Source: NIOZ-UU13 sp964653075
Lineage (GTDB): Bacteria; Planctomycetota; Phycisphaerae; Sedimentisphaerales; Anaerobacaceae
DNA length: 64,000 bases
Direction: 5' to 3'
NCBI GenBank assembly: GCA_964653075.1
Contig: CAZZAX010000005.1
Span: forward strand, 1 to 64,000
This document shows positions 34,792-43,603 of this stretch, piece by piece. Every line of letters starts with the position of its first letter. The first letter of the stretch is position 1. The position numbers and the translations under genes are program-made. The notes under the pieces were generated by a model. That model did no database searches, was not told the DNA's origin, and saw only the letters and a program-made list of their open reading frames with translations.

Positions 34792-36828
34792 ATGAGTTTT
34801 GCATTGTCAGCGGGAGTTACCGGGCTGCAAGCCCACCAGAAAATGATTGACGTAGCCGGCAATAACCTGGCCAATGTCAATACCACCGCCTTTAAGGCCA
34901 GTAGAATAACCTTCTCGGAACTTCTGAGTGAGACGATAAAAAAAGCATCGCAGCCAACAAGCACCGTCGGCGGTACCAACCCTCAGCAAATGGGCAGCGG
35001 CGTTGGAGTAGCCGGTATAACCCCAAATATGGTACAGGGCAACATTGTGAACACCGGTAATCCTCTGGACCTGGCATTAGAAGGAGAAGGATATTTTGTG
35101 GTCAGTGACGGCCAACAGAACATCTATACCCGTGCAGGAGCGTTTGCCGTTGATGCCAACTCAATTATGGTTGACCCTTCCACTGGCTACCGTGTACAGC
35201 GTATCGGCTCAACAGGCGAAAGTGACGGCTTCCAGGTTGCCGGTGACAGTGACCTTCATGTTCCTTACAACATAGCGATGCCGGCAAATCTTACATCAAC
35301 GATAACAGTATCAGGCAATTTAAGCTCCGACGCAACTTTTGAGACACCACAAACACAACAGTTAGGCTCAAATATTACTTACACAGCCGGCAATACGGCG
35401 GCTGTCGGAACCACATTAATTTCAAATCTCGACCAATATACCGGAACGTTGAACTCGGGTACGATTACCTTCTCCGGCTATAAACCGGATGGTACTGCTT
35501 TGGGCAGCAGCCCACCCACCAACCTGACAATGCCTGTTACTGCGTCCACTACATTAAACGATGTACTAACCTGGCTGAACACTAATGAGGGTACTCCTGG
35601 GGTTGTCGAACTGCAAACACTGACTACCGATGCGTTGGCAACCGCCGGTAACTTTACCCTAACTTATAATGGGGAGACAACCGGAAATATTGCATTCGAT
35701 GCACCCACAACTGGTATTGGCAGTATTCAGGAGGCATTAGAGCTTTTGCCAGGCATTAGCGCCGGTGACATAACGGTAGGTAATACCGGGCTGAATGTAG
35801 CGGGTACTACAACATTTTCATTTCTAAACACTGCAGGTGATGTTCCATTGATTACATTTGATTTTAGCGGACTGACGGGTCCAACCCAAGGTGGGTCTTC
35901 AATGGCGGAAACAACAAAAGGACGTGCCGTGCAGGGAGTTCTTGGCACCACAGCCACAGCGTCTTTAGTCAACGGACAATTACGAATAACCGATAGCGCC
36001 AGCGGATACAGTAAATCTGATTTGGCTATGATATACAGCGGTGACGGGACGCTGACAACACCGGCGTATTTCGAAATGTTGACGGTCGGCGGCAACGAAG
36101 TTAAAAGTGTCAATATTATGACTTACGACTCTCAGGGAGGAAAACATGTTTTCTCAGGTGCATTTGTACGGACAAATACCCCCCCCAATACATGGGATAT
36201 GGTGCTAACCTCAATCAGCGGCAATATCAATCAGATAACCATACCAAACCGGCGTATCGAAAACATAACCTTCGACGCCACGAACGGTTATTACACAGGT
36301 GTAACCGGTGGTACCAGCAATCCTTCGGAATTTGTAGTAAGCTTTGCTCATGATCCTTCGAATCCACAAACCGTTGCCATGGACTTCGGTACCATAGGTA
36401 AACTAAACGGTTTGACCCAGTTTGCCGGGAACTCTACGGCAGTAGCTAAAGATCAGGATGGATATGAAGCGGGCGGACTTTCTACTGTATCGGTTAATAA
36501 TGTAGGTGTAGTAATCGGTGCATTCTCAAACGGCATCAAAAAGGACATCGGCGCCATACAGATTGCGTTGTTCCAGAATACATCAGGTCTGGAAAGTATT
36601 GGCAGCGGGTACTTTACCACATCGGCCAACTCAGGCATGCCGGTCGCTACCCAGGCGATGACCGGAGGTGCCGGCTCCCTCCATGGTGGAGCATTGGAAA
36701 AATCCAACTCAGACGTGGCGACCCAGTTTGTTTCTATGATTCAGGCACAAAACGGCTTTCAGGCCAATGCGAGGACCATCCGGGTTGCCAATGACATACT
36801 GCGAGAGCTGAGCAACCTTATCAGGTAG
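34792..36828 (+). CDS. flgE: Flagellar hook protein FlgE
   Basis: 678 residues, at the long end of the family, with a large inserted middle (about 150-450). ATG preceded by AAGGAGAACGAAAA. N-terminal rod/hook signature (SFALSAGVTGLQAHQKMIDV, AGNNLANVNTTAFK); C-terminal helix (EKSNSDVATQFVSMIQAQNG, FQANARTIRVAND). The surface region is rich in Thr, Gly and Asn. Contains a C8 tract at 36179-36186 (TPP). Hook subunits form the joint between rod and filament. Confidence 0.95.
   Translation: MSFALSAGVTGLQAHQKMIDVAGNNLANVNTTAFKASRITFSELLSETIKKASQPTSTVGGTNPQQMGSGVGVAGITPNMVQGNIVNTGNPLDLALEGEGYFVVSDGQQNIYTRAGAFAVDANSIMVDPSTGYRVQRIGSTGESDGFQVAGDSDLHVPYNIAMPANLTSTITVSGNLSSDATFETPQTQQLGSNITYTAGNTAAVGTTLISNLDQYTGTLNSGTITFSGYKPDGTALGSSPPTNLTMPVTASTTLNDVLTWLNTNEGTPGVVELQTLTTDALATAGNFTLTYNGETTGNIAFDAPTTGIGSIQEALELLPGISAGDITVGNTGLNVAGTTTFSFLNTAGDVPLITFDFSGLTGPTQGGSSMAETTKGRAVQGVLGTTATASLVNGQLRITDSASGYSKSDLAMIYSGDGTLTTPAYFEMLTVGGNEVKSVNIMTYDSQGGKHVFSGAFVRTNTPPNTWDMVLTSISGNINQITIPNRRIENITFDATNGYYTGVTGGTSNPSEFVVSFAHDPSNPQTVAMDFGTIGKLNGLTQFAGNSTAVAKDQDGYEAGGLSTVSVNNVGVVIGAFSNGIKKDIGAIQIALFQNTSGLESIGSGYFTTSANSGMPVATQAMTGGAGSLHGGALEKSNSDVATQFVSMIQAQNGFQANARTIRVANDILRELSNLIR
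36179..36186 (+). repeat. C8 tract in flgE
   Basis: Eight C residues within codons for Thr-Pro-Pro in the middle of flgE. A one-base change would truncate the hook protein. Confidence 0.9.
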
Positions 36829-36850
36829 GTAGTAAGTTTGGGAAATTAAG

Positions 36851-38194
36851 ATGCCAATAGCACGCGTGATGACATCAGTATTTAATGTGATTTTTTTGGC
36901 ACTCACGCCAGTTGATCGGTGGAAGGCCGCAGGACAGCATAGTACCGGCTTTAATCAACATTGGTTTATTTTAATAGGAGTGGCTGTCATAATCATATTG
37001 ACCTTTCTGCTCCTGATGGTCAGCTATAATCGAATTACGCGGGAACGAAAGGTTAGTGGGCAGTTATTTTTTGATTATGCCGAACAAAGAGGTTTGAGCG
37101 GACGGGAGCGCCAGATTTTACTCAAGATAGCACATAAGGCCGGACTTAAAAGGAAGCAGGCCATTTTTAACATGGTTGGCGCCTTTGACACCGGAGCAAA
37201 AAAAATTATAGAAGAATGTCTTGCACAGCAGGGAGCAGAAGAAAGCAAGTGGTTAAGAACCGAACTTTCCTTCCTGCGCGAAAAGCTTGGCTTCCAGAAA
37301 AAAACCTCAGTCTCAATAGGCTCGCCATCGAAATTGAAGAGGCCGAGCAGCAGACATATTCTTACAGGCAAAAAACTTTATATAACCCGCCGTAAAAGTT
37401 CCGACTTAGGTGATTTAGGTGATATTGAGTCAACCGTGATAAAAAATGACAATATTGAACTTACCATCAAATTAACAACACCTGTTGAAAGTAAACTTGG
37501 CGAACTCTGGCGTGCGCGTTATTCATTCGGAGCCTCAGTGTGGGAGTTTGACTCTTCGGTAGCTCGTTGTAATGATGACATTCTGGTTTTAAATCATAGT
37601 GATGATATTCGTTTCATCAGTCGCCGGCGTTTCCTGCGTGTTCAAGTAAACAAGCCGGCTTTTATCGCACACTTTCCATTCTCAAGAACGCTTTCGTCAA
37701 ATAAAAATAACAACAGCAAAAAAGGGCCTGCGACAAAGCAAAGTTCGGTAAATGAGTCAGACAACTGGGGGCCGCCGGAATTTCTGCCCGCGACAGTTAC
37801 TGAGCTGGGTGGTCCCGGTCTTAGGATAGAAACGAAGCTGGAGGTAAAAGCAGGTAACAGAATATTGGTAATAGTCAATCTGAGTGAAGAAGAGGACCGG
37901 GACTTAAATCCACCTTCAAAAAACAGCTCACTACGCCCGGTCATACCGAGGAACAGAAAGAAGACATCATCAGAAATAATAGAAGATATCGGCGAGGTCA
38001 GACACGTAAAAGCCATACAAAACGGTTCATCAATAGCAGTTGAGCTGACAGGACTAAGCGATTCAGACCTTAATAAGCTGATTCGCGCTACCAATGCAGC
38101 TTATAAAAGAACGGACGGCAACCGCAAAGATACTCCGGATTCCTTGGAGGCAGAAGTAACCGCTGTGGAGCCGGTGATTTTGCAAGGAGACTGA
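36851..38194 (+). CDS. Membrane-anchored PilZ-like protein inside the flg operon
   Basis: 447 residues. One N-terminal membrane helix (WFILIGVAVIIILTFLLLMV, about 37-56), then a basic region, and from about residue 215 a YcgR/PilZ-like half: RRRFLRVQ (about 258-265) fits the RxxxR c-di-GMP motif, and VTELGGPGLRIET (about 315-327) the second motif in altered form. PilZ proteins of this type slow or adjust the motor when c-di-GMP is high. Position between flgE and flgF links it to the flagellum. Weak ribosome-binding site (GGAAATTAAG). It is followed one base later by flgF. Confidence 0.75.
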   Translation: MPIARVMTSVFNVIFLALTPVDRWKAAGQHSTGFNQHWFILIGVAVIIILTFLLLMVSYNRITRERKVSGQLFFDYAEQRGLSGRERQILLKIAHKAGLKRKQAIFNMVGAFDTGAKKIIEECLAQQGAEESKWLRTELSFLREKLGFQKKTSVSIGSPSKLKRPSSRHILTGKKLYITRRKSSDLGDLGDIESTVIKNDNIELTIKLTTPVESKLGELWRARYSFGASVWEFDSSVARCNDDILVLNHSDDIRFISRRRFLRVQVNKPAFIAHFPFSRTLSSNKNNNSKKGPATKQSSVNESDNWGPPEFLPATVTELGGPGLRIETKLEVKAGNRILVIVNLSEEEDRDLNPPSKNSSLRPVIPRNRKKTSSEIIEDIGEVRHVKAIQNGSSIAVELTGLSDSDLNKLIRATNAAYKRTDGNRKDTPDSLEAEVTAVEPVILQGD

Positions 38195-38195
38195 A

Positions 38196-38930
38196 ATGTC
38201 AGAGATTATGCCTCTAGTCGGTTCAAGCATTAATGCACTAATGCGGGAATATGAGACAATTACGAACAATCTGGCCAACGTAAGCACTGCCGGGTATAAG
38301 CGCAGGTGCAACGCATTTTCAAAATCCCTTCAGAAACAGATGACAGGTGCAGATAAGTATTTAGCCGGCAGTATTGATCTGAATTCGTCACTTGATTTTT
38401 CCCAGGGCAATCTTTCTGAGACCGGCCGACCGTTGGATTTCGCCATATACGGTAAGGGATTTTTCGTTATAGAAACACCCAACGGGCCGCTTTACACTCG
38501 CAACGGTATGTTCCATACAAATCAAAATGGTCAAATAGTTGATTCTCAGGGACGAATTGTGGCAGGTCAGGCAGGCCCAATCACGATACCGAGTGACGTG
38601 GGAATATCACAGGTAAGTGTCTCAAACGACGGAAACATAAGCGCCGGAGGCATACCTATCGGAAAATTCCAGCTGGTTGATTTCAAAGACAACGAAGACA
38701 AACTTGTGCCAACCGGAGACAGTTGTTACCGGATGCCGAATAAGAACATTAAGCCGGTTGCAGCCGAAAATACCATTATTAAACAAGGTAACCAGGAGGT
38801 ATCCAACGTTAAGATGATAGAGGAATTAGTTGATATGATTATGGTGTCCAGACTATACGAAGCAAATATGAAGTTTATTGCAGCCAGAAAGGAAGTAGCC
38901 AGCAGCATTACAAGCGCAGCTATGGCCTAA
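38196..38930 (+). CDS. flgF: Flagellar rod protein FlgF
   Basis: 244 residues, the family size. AAGGAGACTGAA before the ATG. N-terminus LVGSSINALMREYETITNNL, then ANVSTAGYK is the flagellar rod motif; GRPLDFAIYGKGFFVIETPN and a C-terminal EELVDMIMVSRLYEANMKF helix follow. FlgF is a proximal rod subunit. Paired with flgG, 82 bases on. FlgF and a second FlgG are hard to separate from sequence alone; the short length and order favour FlgF. Confidence 0.88.
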   Translation: MSEIMPLVGSSINALMREYETITNNLANVSTAGYKRRCNAFSKSLQKQMTGADKYLAGSIDLNSSLDFSQGNLSETGRPLDFAIYGKGFFVIETPNGPLYTRNGMFHTNQNGQIVDSQGRIVAGQAGPITIPSDVGISQVSVSNDGNISAGGIPIGKFQLVDFKDNEDKLVPTGDSCYRMPNKNIKPVAAENTIIKQGNQEVSNVKMIEELVDMIMVSRLYEANMKFIAARKEVASSITSAAMA

Positions 38931-39012
38931 GCATGTCCTGCACCTATAAGGTAAAAGCCTAAGCTCAACAAATGCAGGATTTGCAAACTTTTTAGATAAG
39001 GAGAACAATATT

Positions 39013-39801
39013 ATGTTAAGAGCATTTTCCACTTCAGCAACGGGTATGGCGGCCCAGCAGACAATGGTGGACGTAATAGCTAATAACCTTGCCAACATCA
39101 ACACCACGGGCTTTAAGAAGAGCCAGGTTTCATTTCAGGATTTGCTTTATATAAAGCTTAAGGATGCAGGCGCAGAAGTGGTTTCAGGATTAAAATCGCC
39201 CAGCGGTCTGGAAATAGGCAGTGGAGTCCGAACGGCAGCAACCGTAAGAGTTTTTACCGGAGGCGAGCTTCAAACCACTGAACGGCCTCTCGATATAGCT
39301 ATTTCAGGAGAAGGCTTTCTTCAGGTGAGCATGCCAAACGGTGATATAAGATACACACGCGACGGTTCGATACAAATAAATGCCGACGGTGAATTAGTCA
39401 CCTCTACGGGATATCGGATAGAGCCTGCTATCAGCATCCCAATTGATGCAGCATCTGTTGATATAGGCAAGGACGGAAGCGTCAACATTACAGATGCTTC
39501 AGGAACTCAATCAGTTGTAGGAACCATAGAGTTAGCACGTTTTCCAAATCCTTCCGGTCTGTCTGCCGAAGGTGAAAATCTGTTCGCTGAAACTGAAGCA
39601 AGCGGCACGGCTACGACCGGCACAGCAGGAGACAGCGGTTTCGGTACTATCCAGTCGGGATTTCTTGAAAAGTCCAACGTCCAAATGATAACCGAGCTTG
39701 TCAATTTAATCACCGCCCAGCGAGCATACGAGACGAATTCCCGTGCAATACGAGCAGGAGATGAAATGCTGAGACAGGCAAATCAAATAGCAAGGTTCTA
39801 A
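39013..39801 (+). CDS. flgG: Flagellar distal rod protein FlgG
   Basis: 262 residues, exactly the usual size. ATG preceded by AAGGAGAACAATATT. N-terminus RAFSTSATGMAAQQTMVDVI, then ANNLANINTTGFKKS; middle ERPLDIAISGEGFLQVSMPN; C-terminus EKSNVQMITELVNLITAQRA, YETNSRAIRAGDEM. FlgG makes the distal rod crossing the periplasm. Confidence 0.96.
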   Translation: MLRAFSTSATGMAAQQTMVDVIANNLANINTTGFKKSQVSFQDLLYIKLKDAGAEVVSGLKSPSGLEIGSGVRTAATVRVFTGGELQTTERPLDIAISGEGFLQVSMPNGDIRYTRDGSIQINADGELVTSTGYRIEPAISIPIDAASVDIGKDGSVNITDASGTQSVVGTIELARFPNPSGLSAEGENLFAETEASGTATTGTAGDSGFGTIQSGFLEKSNVQMITELVNLITAQRAYETNSRAIRAGDEMLRQANQIARF

Positions 39802-39815
39802 TCCGAAAGACAATT

Positions 39816-40796
39816 ATGAGTAATAAAAAAGTCAATATTATCTTAATTATGTGCCTGCTGCTGCCAGTGAACAGCAACGCTGACAACATGAAGAAGGATT
39901 CGGCCCTTCAGATTTACCTTCCGAGAGAAATTACAATAAAAGACAAGCACTTAAGTCTGGGACAGATCGCTATAATCCGGGGCCAGGAATCACTTGTAGC
40001 CAAGGCAAGCGAAATCGCATTAGGACAGATTTCAGCGCCCGGTCAGAAGGTTGTTATTAACAGAGAGATGGTTCTAAGCAGATTGGCCTGCAACGGAATC
40101 CCGGTATCGAAAGTAACACTAACCGGAGCAAAAACAATCACTATAAAACAACAAGAACGAACTATCCGCAGCGATGAATTTATTAAGTTAGCAAGCTCCT
40201 TTCTGGAAAAAAATCCTCCCGGCGTTTCAGTTTGTGGACTCAATCCGATACGGACACCTAAAGATTTCATCATCATCGGAACCGGCAAAGATATAACCTT
40301 TTCTCCTCGATTAGTCCCAGGCAGAGCAAAAAACCAGGCAAAGGTTGAAATTACAATACAATCAGACGGCAAAAAAATAGGTGCATGTAAGGTAATTTTT
40401 GGTTTGAAATACAATTGCCGGCAAGCAGTTACAAAGGTTGATGTCCCGGCAGGTGCAGTCATTAGCCAAGAGAATGTCAAGATAGAACAGAAACAATCGA
40501 ATTATCCGGAGTCTTTTGAATGGAAGCCTCCTTATGACCTCATTGCCAAACGTCATATACCGGCCAAGACGGTCCTTCATCCAAATATGCTGGGTCCTGT
40601 TAAATCCCCAATCATTACCAAGCGAAATCAAAAGGTTATTATTCGGATTGATACACCGGGATTTCTGATTACGGCTTTCGGAAAAGCTATGCAGGACGGC
40701 CGGGCCGGTGAATATATAAAAGTTCGAAATGTGGATTCACAACGAATAATCTTAGCCAGGATTAACGAAGATGGAAGCGTAAAACCTGTTTTTTAA
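39816..40796 (+). CDS. flgA: P-ring assembly chaperone FlgA
   Basis: 326 residues, longer than the usual 220-240, with a signal peptide (MSNKKVNIILIMCLLLPVNSNA) and a central-to-C-terminal SAF-like part (VDVPAGAVISQENVKIEQ, AKRHIPAKTVLHPNML, AGEYIKVRNVDSQRIILARI). FlgA helps FlgI form the P ring in the periplasm. Located 14 bases after flgG and 10 before flgH. Confidence 0.9.
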   Translation: MSNKKVNIILIMCLLLPVNSNADNMKKDSALQIYLPREITIKDKHLSLGQIAIIRGQESLVAKASEIALGQISAPGQKVVINREMVLSRLACNGIPVSKVTLTGAKTITIKQQERTIRSDEFIKLASSFLEKNPPGVSVCGLNPIRTPKDFIIIGTGKDITFSPRLVPGRAKNQAKVEITIQSDGKKIGACKVIFGLKYNCRQAVTKVDVPAGAVISQENVKIEQKQSNYPESFEWKPPYDLIAKRHIPAKTVLHPNMLGPVKSPIITKRNQKVIIRIDTPGFLITAFGKAMQDGRAGEYIKVRNVDSQRIILARINEDGSVKPVF

Positions 40797-40806
40797 AGGA
40801 GAAATA

Positions 40807-41448
40807 ATGAATAACAGAAAAGTCTCAACGTTTGCTTTGTTGGTTGTTGTGTTTTTGTGGGCTGCCTGCTCGCAAGCAGGTTCTATCTGGGCCAAGAGAG
40901 ATAAGAACATGAAGGAGTTATATGCCGACGATGTTGCCCGCAAGATAGGTGATATCCTGACCATAAAGATCACCGAAGACAGCAAGGTCGATAACAAAGC
41001 AAAAAGGGACATGAAAAAAGAGACCGACCGGTCAACAACATTTAGCGGGGGCCCGAATTTCACGCCCCAAGGTACGTTAGATAGATTATTGCCGGAACAA
41101 TTGCTGCCCGGTCTCGATATGTCTGCTACATCGGGTAACGAGTTAAAAAGCAAGGCTGATTACAAAGACGAACGAAAGTTTGAGGACCAGGTAAGTGTGG
41201 TAGTTATGGATATCCTGCCGAATCACAATCTTATCGTCATGGGGACTCGCAACCGTAACATCGCAGGTGACATACAAATCATTGAGGTAAGCGGTATAGT
41301 AAGGCCAAGCGACATCGCATTTGATAACACGGTCAAGAGCGAAAAAGTGGCCGACTTTCGTATTGTTACGCGAAATTCAGGTGTCGCGGCACCGTACACA
41401 AAGCAGGGTTGGCTCGGCAGGATATTTGACGTTATTTGGCCGTTTTAA
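40807..41448 (+). CDS. flgH: Flagellar L-ring protein FlgH
   Basis: 213 residues, AAAGGAGAAATA before the ATG. Signal sequence ending LWAACSQA; the Cys could be lipidated although the lipobox is poor (Trp for Leu). Family motifs: ADDVARKIGDILTIKITEDS and LKSKADYKDERKFEDQVSVV-like region, then GTRNRNIAGDIQIIEVSGIV, RPSDIAFDNTV. FlgH forms the outer-membrane L ring, so the cell has an outer membrane with a classical ring set. Confidence 0.93.
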   Translation: MNNRKVSTFALLVVVFLWAACSQAGSIWAKRDKNMKELYADDVARKIGDILTIKITEDSKVDNKAKRDMKKETDRSTTFSGGPNFTPQGTLDRLLPEQLLPGLDMSATSGNELKSKADYKDERKFEDQVSVVVMDILPNHNLIVMGTRNRNIAGDIQIIEVSGIVRPSDIAFDNTVKSEKVADFRIVTRNSGVAAPYTKQGWLGRIFDVIWPF

Positions 41449-41489
41449 TCGTACAGTTCGCAGAGATTATTTTTTGAGAGTAATAGCTT

Positions 41490-42632
41490 ATGAAATCAAT
41501 CATCCGAGCAAAAGAACAAAAGAGCATAACGGCTCTTATGATGTGTGCCTTTTTGGTCTGTGTGTTTATGGCCGGTGCCGGACGATGTGAAAGAATCAAG
41601 GACATCGTTGATATTCAGGGGCTACGCAGCAATCCACTCACAGGAGTCGGCTTGATTATTGGTCTAGCCGGCACAGGTGACAGCACACTTCTTTCGCGAC
41701 AAATGCTTACGAATATGCTGAGGGATTCCGGGCTGGTTCTAAATCCCTCCGATTTTACCGGCGGCAACATCGCGGTGGTTTGGGTCACCGCGGAATTAGG
41801 CCCCTTCGCCCGGGAAGGCTCCCGAACCGACGTTGACGTCTCTGCTATAGGAGACGCCAAAAGCCTTCAGGGTGGGAAACTGTTACCGACACCACTGAAA
41901 GGTCTTGACGGTCAGGTTTACGCAATAGCCGATGGAGGGGTTTCAATCGGGGGCTGGACTGCGGCAGGTGATAAAGCTTCGATTACAAAAAACCATCAAA
42001 CAGTCGGGCGAATTCCCGGCGGCGCAGTTGTCGAAAAGGAAGAAATAGCTACGTTTGTCGAATACATTGGGGGACATAGACTTATCACGCTTAATCTTAG
42101 AAACAGCGATTTTTCAACCGTAGAGCAAATCAGCAAAGCTATTAACCATGATTACGCGAACAGCACAGTAGTAGTTGACGCCGGTACGGTTAAGGTGAAA
42201 GTTCCAGACGAAATCAGTCAGGCAGAAATAGCCGGCTTTATCGTCGATATTACAAAGCACGAAGTGAAGGTTGATGTTCCTGCGGTTGTGGTTATCAACG
42301 AGCGCACCGGTACAATCGTGATTGGTGAAAACGTCGGTATATCAGCCGTGGCGATCTCGCAGGGCAGTCTTGTTGTAAAAATCAAAGAAATGCCAATCAT
42401 TTCACAGCCAACTGCACCTTTCTCTGATGCCGGGCAAACTGCAGTTGTTCAAGATACGTTAATAGGAATCGAAGAGAACGAAGGACATCTGATTCCTATA
42501 TCCAAATCGGTTACCGTCTCGGAGTTAGCTAAAAGCCTTAACGGCATTGGGGCATCACCAACAGATTTGATAGCAATATTTAACGCCTTGAAAAAAGCCG
42601 GCGCCCTTCAAGCGAAACTGGTGATAATGTAG
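41490..42632 (+). CDS. flgI: Flagellar P-ring protein FlgI
   Basis: 380 residues, family size. Signal peptide (about 1-34, ALMMCAFLVCVFMAGAGRCE). Motifs: RIKDIVDIQGLRSNPLTGVG, LIIGLAGTGDS and the C-terminal IGASPTDLIAIFNALKKAGA, LQAKLVIM. FlgI builds the periplasmic P ring around the rod. Follows flgH by 41 bases. Confidence 0.96.
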   Translation: MKSIIRAKEQKSITALMMCAFLVCVFMAGAGRCERIKDIVDIQGLRSNPLTGVGLIIGLAGTGDSTLLSRQMLTNMLRDSGLVLNPSDFTGGNIAVVWVTAELGPFAREGSRTDVDVSAIGDAKSLQGGKLLPTPLKGLDGQVYAIADGGVSIGGWTAAGDKASITKNHQTVGRIPGGAVVEKEEIATFVEYIGGHRLITLNLRNSDFSTVEQISKAINHDYANSTVVVDAGTVKVKVPDEISQAEIAGFIVDITKHEVKVDVPAVVVINERTGTIVIGENVGISAVAISQGSLVVKIKEMPIISQPTAPFSDAGQTAVVQDTLIGIEENEGHLIPISKSVTVSELAKSLNGIGASPTDLIAIFNALKKAGALQAKLVIM

Positions 42633-42642
42633 GAGCAATTTA

Positions 42643-42993
42643 ATGGACGGCACCAAACTGATACTAACCGAACCAGTCTCACCACCAACCATGCTGGGAC
42701 ATCTCGACAAATCGAGACTCAAGAACATTTCAGAAGAGAAAAAGAAGCAAGTAGCCAAGGATTTCGAATCAGTTTTGTTGAATAAGCTGCTGGACGAAAT
42801 GAAGAACAGTATCGTTGACTGGGGCCTTGAAAAAGATGCGGCTTCCAAACAGACTCAGGGAATATTCTGGCTATATCTCAGCCGGGATATTGCAAACAAC
42901 GGAGGCCTTGGTTTGTGGAAGGACATATATCAATTTTTATCCAATGCTGAGCAGACAAGCACCGTACAACAATCAGTGGATGGCCAGGTATGA
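42643..42993 (+). CDS. flgJ: Rod-binding protein FlgJ, single-domain form
   Basis: 116 residues, corresponding to the N-terminal rod-binding domain of enteric FlgJ (KQVAKDFESVLLNKLLDEMK...); the muramidase domain is missing, as in many phyla, so a separate enzyme must open the cell wall. AGGAGCAATTT before the ATG. Its end overlaps flgN by four bases (ATGA). Confidence 0.85.
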   Translation: MDGTKLILTEPVSPPTMLGHLDKSRLKNISEEKKKQVAKDFESVLLNKLLDEMKNSIVDWGLEKDAASKQTQGIFWLYLSRDIANNGGLGLWKDIYQFLSNAEQTSTVQQSVDGQV

Positions 42994-43511
42994 AATCTAC
43001 GGCAACTGAAATAGAAGATAAAGTCGATAAACTGCTGGCTTGTCTCGATGAAGACAGCCAGCATATACAGGAGAGTTTGTCGCAACTGAATAAATTACGC
43101 AGCTTTGTTATCAAACGTGACGATTCCGGCCTGGGCAAACTTCTTAAGATTATCCAGGCCGAGTCAGACAGCTACAGAAACCACGAATCAAAACGGCAAA
43201 CAATACGAAAAGAATTGGCGAATGCTCTCGGGTATAACACAGAGCAATTGACATTGTCGGTACTGGAAGCAAATCTGTCGAAACAAAAAAAAGCTCAGGT
43301 AATCAATAAGAAAACAAAATTAATGTCATTGATTAAAGAGCTTAAGAAAGAATATTTCAGCACGGCTTTGCTTTTGTCTGAATGCGCCAGATTCAATAAC
43401 CTGCTTTTGAAGAGCATCTTCGACCTCGGCAAGACAGGGGCGGTTTACTACAACTCCAATGGTATAACCAAACAGCAAACTGATATGGCTTTTGTGAACC
43501 TGCAGCTCTGA
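42990..43511 (+). CDS. flgN: Flagellar export chaperone FlgN-like
   Basis: 173 residues, all helical (KVDKLLACLDEDSQHIQESL..., LKIIQAESDSYRNHESKRQT). Between flgJ and flgK, the standard place of flgN. FlgN guards FlgK and FlgL before export. Sequence similarity in this family is low, so the call rests much on order. Start coupled to flgJ by ATGA. Confidence 0.8.
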   Translation: MKSTATEIEDKVDKLLACLDEDSQHIQESLSQLNKLRSFVIKRDDSGLGKLLKIIQAESDSYRNHESKRQTIRKELANALGYNTEQLTLSVLEANLSKQKKAQVINKKTKLMSLIKELKKEYFSTALLLSECARFNNLLLKSIFDLGKTGAVYYNSNGITKQQTDMAFVNLQL

Positions 43512-43603
43512 GTAAAGTTATCCTGTACCTATTGAGCTTCAGATGATGCTTAACAGGCGCCGGATGGAAATTGTAAGCACTGAGTTTTAAATAGAGTTAA
43601 GCA

